A stretch of 8,529 nucleotides of DNA from Microbacteriaceae bacterium (GCA_025463665.1 JAODAY010000326.1:1-8529), one strand, 5' to 3'. Positions 1-6,839 are shown, counted from the first letter of the stretch. Notes: a model not told the origin generated them from the letters alone. Numbers and translations: made by a program.

Positions 1-523
1 CCGCTTCGAGCACCTGGCCCTGCAGCGCGGAGCGGTTCGTGATGATCTCGGTCACGGTGAGCTGTCCGACGATGGAACGCACGGAACCGCTCAAGACCTC
101 CTCGGTGGATGTCTCGATCTGGTCCTGCTGGTTGAGGAATCGCTGCGCGGCAGCACGCACCATGGATTCCGACCCTCCGACCTTGACGACGGCTACCGCG
201 TTGACCTTGATGGTGATGGCGTCCTTGGTCTGGGCGGTCGCCTGCACGTTGAGCTGTCGGCTGCGCAGGCTGAGCTTGAAGTGCGCTTCGACTATCGGCA
301 TGACGAAGACCCGGGAGCCGAAGACGACGCGCTGACCGGCGTTCTCCGTCTCGGCGTCCCCCGGCCTGAGTGTCTTCTGCTTCGAGGTGACGATGATCGC
401 CTCGTCGGGCTTGGCGACTTTGATTCCGCGAAGCAGCGTGAATACGATCACCAGCACGATGACCGCGACGACGGCGATGATGCTCGCGGTCACAATCGCG
501 TCTTTCGGCAGAAGGTTGTCCAT
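1..523 (-). CDS. Flotillin / SPFH (Band 7) domain membrane protein, N-terminal part
   Basis: Reading leftwards from ATG at 523-521 gives 174 residues before the window ends, so the C-terminus is missing. The start follows a CTGGAG Shine-Dalgarno-like site 7 nt upstream. Residues about 9-32 form one hydrophobic membrane anchor (TASIIAVVAVIVLVIVFTLL). From about residue 35 the text is typical SPFH: VAKPDEAIIVTSKQ, then GQRVVFGSRVFVMPIVE, then LSLRSRQLNVQATAQTKDAI, then a helix with QRFLNQQDQIE and VRSIVGQLTVTEI. This matches bacterial flotillins of the YuaG/FloT type, which scaffold membrane microdomains and normally continue with a long coiled coil rich in Glu-Ala repeats; that part is outside the window. 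A partner NfeD protein is often adjacent in such loci but none is visible here. Family identity is near certain; the cellular role in this organism is not shown by the sequence. Confidence 0.93.
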   Translation of the reverse strand, partial: MDNLLPKDAIVTASIIAVVAVIVLVIVFTLLRGIKVAKPDEAIIVTSKQKTLRPGDAETENAGQRVVFGSRVFVMPIVEAHFKLSLRSRQLNVQATAQTKDAITIKVNAVAVVKVGGSESMVRAAAQRFLNQQDQIETSTEEVLSGSVRSIVGQLTVTEIITNRSALQGQVLEA

Positions 524-740
524 ATAGATTCTCCAGGTGGTGCATCGAGGATGCGCGTGAGGTGCACGGCGCGTGTCCCAGCACCGTTATCAACGGGCGA
601 GACGGTCTCCATGAAGTATGACGGATGCTCGATGATCGACGCTCAGGTATTTCGTTTCGCCGCGTCACCGCCGCGCCCGCCTCACGCATCCGCGGCCGGA
701 GCGGTGCCTCTCATCACCGCCGCCCCACGCTTCCTCGCGG
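524..740. other. Intergenic region between VOC gene and flotillin gene
   Basis: A 217-bp stretch downstream of the VOC gene and upstream of the flotillin start, both on the minus strand. No open frame here looks like a real protein. It must hold the flotillin leader. On the minus strand I see only weak promoter-like elements, for example CATACT near 606-611 with no good -35 box, so no promoter is called. A GC-rich hairpin at 701-720 is listed separately. Confidence 0.5.
701..720 (-). terminator. Possible hairpin terminator after the VOC gene
   Basis: GCGGTG at 701-706 and CACCGC at 715-720 form a 6-bp perfect inverted repeat with an 8-nt loop, about 20 nt past the VOC stop codon. There is no U-tract. 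It would be at best the weak, U-less type often proposed for actinobacteria, and a chance GC-rich hairpin is equally likely. Confidence 0.3.
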
Positions 741-1199
741 CTACGCCGCCTCGAGTTCGGCGAGAACGATCTTCGTCTGCCCGAGCATGACCTGCATCAC
801 CCGCGGTCCCCGCTCGGGATCCTGGAGCAGTTGACCGAGTCGCAGCGGCACGATCTGCCAGGACAGGCCGAATCTGTCGACGAGCCAACCGCACTGACCG
901 GGCTTGCCGCCGTCGCTCGTGAGGGCGTCCCAATACGCGTCGATCTTCTCCTGGGTGTCTGCCTGCACGGAGAACGAGGTCGCATCCGTGAACGAGAAGG
1001 CGGGTCTGCCGTTGAGCGCCTGGAACTCCACGCCGGAGAGCACGAAGTTCACGGCCAGAACCGAACCCGCGGCGCCGATGCCGTCTTCCGGGAGGCGCGC
1101 CACGTTCGTCACCTCCGAATCGGGGAATATCGACACGTAGAGGTTCGCCGCTTCTTGGGCCTCGCTCTCGAACCAGAGGCAGGGGGTGATCTGCGACAT
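741..1199 (-). CDS. PhnB-like VOC superfamily protein (glyoxalase/3-demethylubiquinone methyltransferase-like fold)
   Basis: 152 residues, complete, ATG at 1199-1197 with a strong GGAGGAG ribosome site 6 nt upstream. The family hallmarks are in order: TPCLWFESEAQEAANLYVSI (residues 5-24, first beta-alpha unit), VNFVLSGVEFQALNG (50-64), FSFTDATSFSV (68-78), then GQCGWLVDRFGLSWQIVP (101-118), and a C-terminal VMQVMLGQTKIVLAELEAA. This is the PF06983 type often mislabelled 3-demethylubiquinone-9 3-methyltransferase. Length fits the family. Members are small cytosolic dimers; the substrate is usually unknown and the sequence does not reveal it here. The metal-binding histidine of true glyoxalases is absent from the first strand. 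The gene lies 63 bp after the membrane-protein gene but has its own plausible promoter, so it is probably not just a distal operon gene. Confidence 0.93.
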   Translation of the reverse strand: MSQITPCLWFESEAQEAANLYVSIFPDSEVTNVARLPEDGIGAAGSVLAVNFVLSGVEFQALNGRPAFSFTDATSFSVQADTQEKIDAYWDALTSDGGKPGQCGWLVDRFGLSWQIVPLRLGQLLQDPERGPRVMQVMLGQTKIVLAELEAA

Positions 1200-1228
1200 T
1201 GTGTGCTCCTCCAGACGGGTTGTGGCTC

Positions 1229-1256
1229 ATGCTAGTGCCGGGCTGTGCGGTGCGAA
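1229..1256 (-). promoter_or_regulatory. Candidate sigma-70-type promoter of the VOC gene
   Basis: Minus strand: TTCGCA (1256-1251, 4 of 6 to TTGACA), a 16-bp spacer, then TAGCAT (1234-1229, fits TAnnnT). A start site near 1222 would give a leader of about 22 nt holding the GGAGGAG site at 1212-1206. It sits in the 63-bp gap after the stop codon of the membrane-protein gene, which suggests independent transcription. Confidence 0.45.
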
Positions 1257-1262
1257 CAGTGG

Positions 1263-2117
1263 TCAGCGGTGAGCTGCATCGGCTGGTCCCGCAGCTCTGG
1301 CGCGCCGCTCACACACGACGAAGAACGCCGAGTAGGCGGCGAGACTCACGAGGATTCCGGCCACGAAGAGACCCGCGGCGGGCCTGGTCCACTGGAGATC
1401 CCCGAGCCGGAAGACGATCGCGATTGCGATGAAGACGAGGCTCGCGATTTGTGCGAGGAAGATCCAGCGGAACGCCGACCACCGGGCATCGATGAACAGC
1501 CACAGGTTCACCATGCCGGGCAGGGTCAGTGTGGCACCGACGATTCTGCCCGTCAGCGGGGTCACCTCCCATGCCCAGTGCCGCCCGACATCCACCGGGA
1601 AGAGGAAGAGAGCCAGGCCGAATGCCAGGGCGGCGAGACCCAGGATGCCGAGCGCAACGCGCGGTGCCCACGGAACGCGAGCAGTCGAGTCGGCCGACTC
1701 CCCCGGATCGGCCCGCCAGTTGAAGAGAACGGCGGCGAGGGTGAGGAACGGGGTCGTGAGATACAGAAGCGCCCAGGTGACGAAGGACACGTGCCCGAAG
1801 TGGAAGCGGTCCCAGTGCAGCACAGTCGCGACCGCCATCAGGGTCGAGAAGACCACGACCGCCGCGAACCCGTGTCTCACCGAGTGCCAGCGTCGTGACC
1901 GGGCGACCCCCGTGAAGAAACAGATGCCGCCGATGTAGGCAGAACCGAGGAACATTGCGGTGAGCGGCGGTGCGATCGTCCATGCGAACAGCTTGTCGGT
2001 GGTCGTCGGGAGCAGGTAGAGCAGCACAACCGCCGCGACGAGGAACGGCAGGATCACGAGCGCCAGCCAGCGAGTGAACGGTCGGATGGTGTCGCTCAGG
2101 GCGTCGCCGGATGTCAC
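1263..2117 (-). CDS. Polytopic membrane protein of unknown function, about 8 membrane segments, coupled to the STAND ATPase
   Basis: 284 residues. The start is GTG at 2117-2115, whose bases overlap the TGA of the upstream ATPase gene (GTGA, 4-nt overlap), a classic sign of translational coupling. Hydrophobic segments lie at about 16-36, 50-72, 82-102, 112-132, 152-175, 190-210, 216-236 and 247-270. There is no signal peptide, catalytic motif or transporter signature that I recognise. The two halves look alike: AWTIAPPLTAMFLGSAY (45-61) in the first and AWEVTPLTGRIVGATLT (182-198) in the second, each following a first membrane helix and preceding three more. This suggests an internal duplication of a four-helix unit. 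The tail (ERRARAAGPADAAHR) is basic and probably cytoplasmic. The context suggests a role with the ATPase, for instance as membrane partner or output, but this is inference; no function can be assigned from sequence alone. Confidence 0.88.
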   Translation of the reverse strand: MTSGDALSDTIRPFTRWLALVILPFLVAAVVLLYLLPTTTDKLFAWTIAPPLTAMFLGSAYIGGICFFTGVARSRRWHSVRHGFAAVVVFSTLMAVATVLHWDRFHFGHVSFVTWALLYLTTPFLTLAAVLFNWRADPGESADSTARVPWAPRVALGILGLAALAFGLALFLFPVDVGRHWAWEVTPLTGRIVGATLTLPGMVNLWLFIDARWSAFRWIFLAQIASLVFIAIAIVFRLGDLQWTRPAAGLFVAGILVSLAAYSAFFVVCERRARAAGPADAAHR

Positions 2118-4873
2118 GGCGTCATCGATCCGGGAGCGTACCCGGGAGCGTACCCGGGCACGTCGCGCTCCGTCAGTGCGTAGCTGACCGCGTCATCCAC
2201 AGACAGCTCCCGACCCTCGGCCCGCGCGAGCGCGAAGGGAGCCGCGCCCTCTCCGGCGAGTATGGGGTCGACCAGTCGCGCGTGGAACGAGAACGCCGGC
2301 GCGTTCTGCATTCCGCTCACCTCCCGGAGGAGCTCCGCGGCGCCGAGCAGGCGGCCGGCCCGCTGAACGTCTCCGGTCGACGCTGCAACCGCGACCAGGC
2401 CCTCGAGCCCATACGCCACACCCTCGACGTGCCCGAGTTGATGGGAGCGCTCGAGGCAGCGCTCGAACGCCGTCCGCGCGTCATCCAGATCTCCGAGTAG
2501 CAGCCTCGCCCAGCCCAGGTGGTGTTGCGCGATGGTCTCGCCCAGGTCGTCGCCTCCGCGTCGGGCCAGGGCGAGGCTCTCCTCGAAACGGTTGAGAGCA
2601 CCGTGAAGCTTGTTCTGGAGGAGCGCGAGCCGGCCGATGGTCACGAGCGCCATCGACTCGCCCCAGACGTCACCCGAGTCGCGGAACAGCCCGAGGCTGG
2701 ATTCGAGAGCCTCGTCTGCCGCGACGGGATCGGGCGCGCCGCTCGCGAGGAGGGCGAGCGCCAGTGATACGAGCGCGAGCGCCTCGCCCGCGGCATCCTT
2801 CGCGTGGTGGAAGAGGGTGGCGCTCTCGGTGAGTCCCGGGATGACAAGGTCCTCCGGATTCTGCCAGAAGGTGATCGCACACGTGAAGTAGAGCGCTATT
2901 GCCCTCGTTCGGTTCGGGAGGGTCTGATTCGCGGCAAGGACATCGTCCATCCACCCGCGCACCTCGCCCAGGTGGCCGCCGATCCACCAGTAGATGTAGA
3001 GCGTCCAGGCGAACTCGGCGGCCTCGCTCCACTCCTGTCGCTCGAGCAGAAAGCGCACGGCACCGCGCAAGTTGTCCCGGTCGTCGGCGAGCCGCGCAAC
3101 CCACTCCCGCTGGCGTTCGCCCTCCAGTTCGCGCTCGATCCGACGCCCGAGGTCGACGTAATACCGCGCATGGCGCTCCCGCACCGTCTCGAGCGTTCCG
3201 CCCGCCGCGAGTTGCTCGAGCGCGTACTCGCGCACCATGGCGAGCATCGAGAAGTGCGAACTCTCGCCCCTGTCCTGCTCTCGCACAAGACTGTTGTCGA
3301 CGAGGGTCGCGAGCAGGCTGAGAGCGTCGTCGAGTCCTCCCCCGCCCTGCGCTGCTCGATCGTTCCACACGGCCTCGGCAGCCTCGAGAAAGAAACCGCC
3401 GTCGAACACGGCGAGCGTCGCGAGCAGCTCGCGCTCGGGGTCGCCCAGCAGCTCGGTGCTCCACTGGATTGTTCTGCGCAGCGTCTGCTGCCGCTCCGGC
3501 AGGTCGCGCAGACCACCGACGAGCAGCGGCAGCCGTCGATCGAGCCGCTCGAGCATCGACGCCGGAGACAGCACACGCATGCGCGCCGCGGCCAGCTCTA
3601 TTGCGAGCGGCACGCCGTCGAGAGCTGCGCAGATGCGCGCGATCGCGTCGGCGTTGTGCTCGGTGATCTCGAAGTCCGGCTTGACAGCGTGCACCCGCTC
3701 CAGAAACAGGGTGACGGATGCCACGGAGGCGAGTTGCTCGACCGACACCCGTTTATCGGCGAGCGGCAGCGGGAGTGGTCCGACCAGATAGCTCTGCTCC
3801 GCCTGCACCCGCACGGGGGTTCGGCTCGTCAGAAGGAGTTTGACGCCGGGAGCCGCCGTCAGCAGCGCGGTGAGTTGCGGGGCGGCTGAGAGCACCTGCT
3901 CGACATTGTCGAGCGCAATCAACACACGACGGTTGCGCACGGCGGTGATGATCTTCTCCCACAACGGCGCGTCGCCGGTATCGCGCACCCCGAGCACGGA
4001 GGCGATGGCCGTGGTCACGAGTTCCGGGGAGTGCACGGGCGAGAGATCGACGAAGAACACCCCGGCCGGAAAGTCGTCGGCCATGCGGGAGGCCACCTCG
4101 ATCGCGATTCGGCTCTTACCGATTCCGCCCGGGCCGAGCAGCGTCACGAATCTGGTGGACGGTCGCCGCAGCATCCGTTCGACGGCCTGCACCTCGTCTT
4201 CACGTCCGATGAGGGAGGTGAGGGGCGACGGGAGCGCGGGGAAGGGGGACGCGGAAAGCGGTGCGTCGCCGACTGCACTGCCTGGCCTCTCGGTCGAGGC
4301 CGTGGTCAGCGGCGGCGCGACGGGGAACGCTCCGGCATCCGTCGTTTCGGTGGGCAGCAGCGATGCGGGTGCGGCCGCAGTGCGGCTCAGATCGAACCGT
4401 TCGGCCAGCAGCGTCGCGAGGTCGGCGAGCACGAGCGCGCCGAGTTCCTTCGCGGTCGTGAAGTACTTGAACGAGGCCGTGTCGTCGGTGCGGATGCGGG
4501 AGAGCAGCTCCTCGAGTCGCGGCTCCCGCGGCTCGACCGGCTCCTTGATGTAGATGAGCTTCGGGAGCCCGGGAGCGAGGTTGTACTCGTCTTCGAGGCC
4601 TGACACCTCCTCGCCGGGCGCGACCCAGCCGTATCGCTGCCAGTACAGACCGAGGAACACGTCGCTTTGGTCGAGGTAGGCGCGATAGAGGTCGCGGGGC
4701 GGGTGGGGGCGGGCGCCGAGCTCGAACATGACAGGTGCGAGGTGTAGTCGTTCCACCGCTGACCGTGCCGACCGGCGTTCGGGTGCGAGCTCCTTGAGGG
4801 TCGAACTCACGAAGACGCGGAGGCGCTGATCCGGCGTGCGGATGGATCGCGGCGTGGCGCTCATGGGGAACAC
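2114..4873 (-). CDS. DUF4062 - STAND/NB-ARC-type ATPase - TPR protein
   Basis: About 919 residues. I place the start at GTG 4873-4871 because GAGG lies 5 nt upstream; the ATG three codons later (4864-4862) is the alternative, where similarity to DUF4062 proteins begins, but it has no well-spaced ribosome site. Residues below are numbered from that ATG. DUF4062 covers about 12-100 (QRLRVFVSSTLKELAPER ... DVFLGLYWQRYGWV ... SGLEDEY). A Pro/Ala/Ser-rich linker follows (about 160-212). The ATPase has Walker A GPGGIGKS (244-251), Walker B RVLIALDNVE (313-322), sensor-like LLLTSRTP (343-350) and GVPLAIELAA (417-426). From about 570, and most clearly about 650-845, helical TPR-like repeats occur. 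The end, LLGAAELLREVSG ... GRELSVDDAVSYAL, resembles the C-terminus of actinobacterial LuxR-type large ATPases, but no DNA-binding HTH follows. STAND ATPases are ligand-gated oligomeric switches; here DUF4062 would be the N-terminal signalling or effector module and the TPRs the sensor (inference). It is cytosolic, with no membrane segment. Confidence 0.92.
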   Translation of the reverse strand: MFPMSATPRSIRTPDQRLRVFVSSTLKELAPERRSARSAVERLHLAPVMFELGARPHPPRDLYRAYLDQSDVFLGLYWQRYGWVAPGEEVSGLEDEYNLAPGLPKLIYIKEPVEPREPRLEELLSRIRTDDTASFKYFTTAKELGALVLADLATLLAERFDLSRTAAAPASLLPTETTDAGAFPVAPPLTTASTERPGSAVGDAPLSASPFPALPSPLTSLIGREDEVQAVERMLRRPSTRFVTLLGPGGIGKSRIAIEVASRMADDFPAGVFFVDLSPVHSPELVTTAIASVLGVRDTGDAPLWEKIITAVRNRRVLIALDNVEQVLSAAPQLTALLTAAPGVKLLLTSRTPVRVQAEQSYLVGPLPLPLADKRVSVEQLASVASVTLFLERVHAVKPDFEITEHNADAIARICAALDGVPLAIELAAARMRVLSPASMLERLDRRLPLLVGGLRDLPERQQTLRRTIQWSTELLGDPERELLATLAVFDGGFFLEAAEAVWNDRAAQGGGGLDDALSLLATLVDNSLVREQDRGESSHFSMLAMVREYALEQLAAGGTLETVRERHARYYVDLGRRIERELEGERQREWVARLADDRDNLRGAVRFLLERQEWSEAAEFAWTLYIYWWIGGHLGEVRGWMDDVLAANQTLPNRTRAIALYFTCAITFWQNPEDLVIPGLTESATLFHHAKDAAGEALALVSLALALLASGAPDPVAADEALESSLGLFRDSGDVWGESMALVTIGRLALLQNKLHGALNRFEESLALARRGGDDLGETIAQHHLGWARLLLGDLDDARTAFERCLERSHQLGHVEGVAYGLEGLVAVAASTGDVQRAGRLLGAAELLREVSGMQNAPAFSFHARLVDPILAGEGAAPFALARAEGRELSVDDAVSYALTERDVPGYAPGYAPGSMTP
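2130..2159 (-). repeat. 12-bp tandem repeat at the 3' end of the ATPase gene (PGYA repeat)
   Basis: Plus-strand unit CCGGGAGCGTAC occurs exactly at 2130-2141 and 2142-2153, with a partial third copy from 2154. On the minus strand it encodes PGYAPGYAPGS close to the C-terminus. Copy number changes would stay in frame. It ends 13 bp from the overlapping stop/start junction with the membrane-protein gene. Confidence 0.85.
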
Positions 4874-4897
4874 TTTGGCCTCGCGCCGCGCCGCCTG

Positions 4898-4929
4898 TCT
4901 AGCCCCGCACCTGTCTCGCCCCGCACCTG
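4898..4929. repeat. 16-bp tandem direct repeat in the divergent promoter region
   Basis: TCTAGCCCCGCACCTG (4898-4913) is followed directly by TCTCGCCCCGCACCTG (4914-4929), one mismatch in 16, with a trailing CTG also just before the first copy. It lies 25-56 bp upstream of the ATPase start and just before the candidate plus-strand promoter of the flavoprotein gene. It could be a pair of operator sites or simple slippage in non-coding DNA. Confidence 0.6.
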
Positions 4930-4940
4930 CACAGCACCGT

Positions 4941-4970
4941 CTGGCGGCCCCCTGCACTCGGGAGTAAGGT
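4941..4970 (+). promoter_or_regulatory. Candidate promoter for the receiver-flavoprotein gene
   Basis: CTGGCG (4941-4946, 3 of 6 to TTGACA), an 18-bp spacer, then TAAGGT (4965-4970, fits TAnnnT). A start near 4977 would give a leader of about 45 nt. The -10 is reasonable and the -35 weak. No equally good promoter was seen on the minus strand for the divergent ATPase gene. Confidence 0.35.
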
Positions 4971-5011
4971 CGGCGCCACACGCCGCCACAGCACGCGGCC
5001 GGGATTCACGC

Positions 5012-5016
5012 GGAGG
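5012..5016 (+). promoter_or_regulatory. Ribosome binding site deciding a GTG start
   Basis: GGAGG lies 5 nt before GTG at 5022. This favours the GTG over the in-frame ATG at 5070, which would also cut into the first strand of the receiver-like domain. Confidence 0.7.
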
Positions 5017-5021
5017 CGCTC

Positions 5022-6719
5022 GTGGACGGGACTTCGGCAGACGCCGACCCGGACGGTCGACCGGCAATCATGGTGTGTGTCGCCGACCCGGACTCACGCA
5101 AGCGTGTCTCTCGCCAGCTTCGGGACCGCTACGCGAGCCACTATTTCATCGCCGAGGTGAGTTCGGGGGCGGATGCCACGGCACAACTTCACGCAATGAC
5201 GGGCCGGGGCGTGCCGATCGCGCTCGTGCTTGCGGACACCGCGGGCTTCTTCTCCATGCGGAGCGGTTCGGCGAGCGCGGCGGTGCGGCGCGACGCGGGC
5301 GCGCCCGTTCTGCAGGACGCCGGCGCGCCCGTTCTACAGGACGCCAGCGCGGCGAAGCACGGCGATGGCCTCGTCGCGACGTTCACCCCGAGCCCGGACT
5401 CCGACACGGCAGAGGTGCGGTCGGTCTTCGCCGTGACTCGCTCGCTCTCCCCCGACGCTCGCCGGGCGCTCGTCATCGAGTGGGGCTCGTGGGCGGACGA
5501 AGCGACCGGCGCCGTGGTTCGCGATCTCATGGCCACCACCCAGATCGACTACTACGTGGTCAGCCCCCGGCGCACGCCCGACGAGTACTTCCACCGCACG
5601 GTGACCGAGTTGCTGCTCGACTTCGAACGCAGCGTGCGCGGACGCGATGCCGACCTCACCACTGTCGGCCCGGACGCGGAACGCGCCCGCGCGTCGGGGC
5701 TCGGCACCGAACTGCCTGTCGGACCGGTCGATCTCGCGGTAGTCGGCGCCGGTCCGGGTGGGCTTGCGGCCGCGGTGTATGCGGCGTCGGAGGGTTTGCG
5801 CACTCTTGTCATCGAACGCTCAGCCATCGGTGGCCAGGCCGGGTCGAGTTCCCTCATTCGCAATTACCTGGGGTTCTCCCGCGGAGTCTCCGGCGCAGAC
5901 CTCGCCGACCGCGCCTATCAGCAGGCCTGGGTTTTCGGTGCGCAGTTCGCCGTGACGCGCGACGTCTCGGGCATGCGGATCGGGGAGGACGGTTTCCACC
6001 TCAACGTTGCTTTCGCCCCGGAGGTGCACGCGCGATCGGTCGTTCTCGCAAGCGGTGTCTCCTATCGTCGGCTGCGCGTGCCCGGCCTGACGCCCTACGT
6101 CGGCACGTCGGTCTTCTACGGAGCCTCGGCGGTGGAGGCCAGAGCCCAGGTAGGACATGTCGTCGGCGTCGTGGGCGGCGGCAACTCCGCCGGGCAGGCG
6201 GCGTTGCACCTGGCTCGGTACGCGGCATCCGTATTCCTCGTCGTGCGCGGAGCGACCCTCGCCGAAAGCATGTCGCAGTACCTGATCGAACAGCTTGCGG
6301 CGGCGGGCGTGCAGATTCTCGGGGAGTCACGGGTCGTCGGCGGGGCGGGGAATGGCCGCGAGCTCGAGCAGATCGTTCTGCGGCACCGTGAGACGGGTGA
6401 GGAGGTGACGGTGCCCTGCAATGCCCTTTTCATCACGATTGGCGCCGCTCCTCACACCGACTGGCTCGACCCGGCGGTGCTGCGCGACCAATGGGGCTAC
6501 GTTCTCTCAGGCGCCGACGTTCTGGTCGAGGGTGGGCGGCGTGCGTGGCCGTACGAGCGTGCGCCGGGGCCGCTTGAATCGTCGGTGCCCGGATTCTTCG
6601 TGGTCGGTGATGTGCGTCGAGGGTCGGTGAAGCGCGTCGCGTCCGCCGTGGGCGAAGGATCGGTCGTGGTGTCGTCTGTGCACGCGTTCCTTGCCGAGCG
6701 GGCGCCGGCGCACGCCTGA
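5022..6719 (+). CDS. Receiver-like domain fused to thioredoxin-reductase-like FAD/NAD(P)-dependent oxidoreductase
   Basis: 565 residues, GTG start with GGAGG. Residues about 15-190 resemble a response-regulator receiver: IMVCVADPDSRKRVSRQL (acidic D22/D24), ALVLADT (candidate phospho-acceptor D72), then SPDARRALVIEWGS and IDYYVVSPRR. The usual MP after the Asp, the Thr/Ser (Ile at 152) and the Lys (Ser at 181) are missing, and about 50 extra residues (roughly 80-130, with a DAGAPVLQ repeat) split the domain. Residues 237-560 are a two-dinucleotide flavoprotein: GAGPGG (242-247) and IGGQAG (269-274) for FAD, VGGGNSAGQAA (384-394) for NAD(P)H, VVGDVRRGSVKRVASAVGEGS (FAD-binding C-terminus, GD at 529-530). 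The CxxC pair of thioredoxin reductase is replaced by YGASAVEA (366-373), as in the known family of receiver- or cNMP-domain-fused reductase-like proteins. It thus probably oxidises NAD(P)H with another acceptor or senses redox state. Tandem stops TGA TAG end the gene. Confidence 0.93.
   Translation: MDGTSADADPDGRPAIMVCVADPDSRKRVSRQLRDRYASHYFIAEVSSGADATAQLHAMTGRGVPIALVLADTAGFFSMRSGSASAAVRRDAGAPVLQDAGAPVLQDASAAKHGDGLVATFTPSPDSDTAEVRSVFAVTRSLSPDARRALVIEWGSWADEATGAVVRDLMATTQIDYYVVSPRRTPDEYFHRTVTELLLDFERSVRGRDADLTTVGPDAERARASGLGTELPVGPVDLAVVGAGPGGLAAAVYAASEGLRTLVIERSAIGGQAGSSSLIRNYLGFSRGVSGADLADRAYQQAWVFGAQFAVTRDVSGMRIGEDGFHLNVAFAPEVHARSVVLASGVSYRRLRVPGLTPYVGTSVFYGASAVEARAQVGHVVGVVGGGNSAGQAALHLARYAASVFLVVRGATLAESMSQYLIEQLAAAGVQILGESRVVGGAGNGRELEQIVLRHRETGEEVTVPCNALFITIGAAPHTDWLDPAVLRDQWGYVLSGADVLVEGGRRAWPYERAPGPLESSVPGFFVVGDVRRGSVKRVASAVGEGSVVVSSVHAFLAERAPAHA
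5292..5351 (+). repeat. 24-bp in-frame tandem repeat inside the receiver-like domain (DAGAPVLQ)
   Basis: Two adjacent 24-bp units (5292-5315 and 5316-5339) differ at two bases (one silent Gly-to-Ala-type third-position change and one silent Leu/Gln position), and a half copy follows at 5340-5351. They encode DAGAPVLQ DAGAPVLQ DASA (residues 91-110). The repeat lies in the extra loop between the candidate phospho-Asp and the next conserved strand. Confidence 0.85.
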
Positions 6720-6735
6720 TAGAACCGGCGCACGC
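6705..6735 (+). repeat. 11-bp direct repeat spanning the flavoprotein stop codon
   Basis: CCGGCGCACGC occurs at 6705-6715 (last codons of the gene) and again at 6725-6735, 20 bp apart, with TGATAG tandem stops between. It looks like a small local duplication; no function is apparent. The rest of the 120-bp gap to the next gene holds only the candidate -10 box described below. Confidence 0.5.
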
Positions 6736-6827
6736 ACGATTGGCAGGTCCACGGCAGCCTGAAGGGTGTGCCCCGTTCGCCTGTGCCCTCGCGGTTCGCG
6801 CCCTCACGATTGCCGTGGCTGGTTGGC

Positions 6828-6833
6828 TACAGT
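6828..6833 (+). promoter_or_regulatory. Candidate -10 box giving a leaderless transcript
   Basis: TACAGT fits TAnnnT and lies 6 nt before the ATG at 6840. Transcription would start at or next to the A of the ATG, giving a leaderless mRNA, which is common in actinobacteria. There is no good ribosome site before this ATG, and the -35 region (around 6804-6810) is poorly conserved. Confidence 0.5.
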
Positions 6834-6839
6834 GGGGTC

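Noticed and set aside
682..1230. 182-codon minus-strand frame covering the VOC gene
   Set aside because: The other minus frame encodes a full-length PhnB-like protein with a strong ribosome site; this one is Arg/Gly-rich.
2804..3889. 361-codon open frame on the plus strand opposite the ATPase gene
   Set aside because: Antisense to a gene with clear NB-ARC motifs; its composition is Arg/Glu-rich shadow coding with no domain and no ribosome site.
2114..4873. LuxR-type (LAL) transcription factor
   Set aside because: The ATPase and TPR parts resemble that group, but the protein ends without an HTH and has DUF4062 at the N-terminus.
5075..6391. 438-codon open frame on the plus strand inside the flavoprotein gene
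   Set aside because: Overlaps, in another frame, a gene with intact FAD and NAD(P)H motifs; the translation is Arg-rich and has no recognisable domain.
5022..6719. Genuine thioredoxin reductase (TrxB)
   Set aside because: No CxxC at the active-site position, and no thioredoxin gene nearby.
6735..6812. CACGATTG occurring at 6735 and 6805 as a regulatory pair
   Set aside because: Only 8 bp, 70 bp apart and with no symmetry; likely chance.
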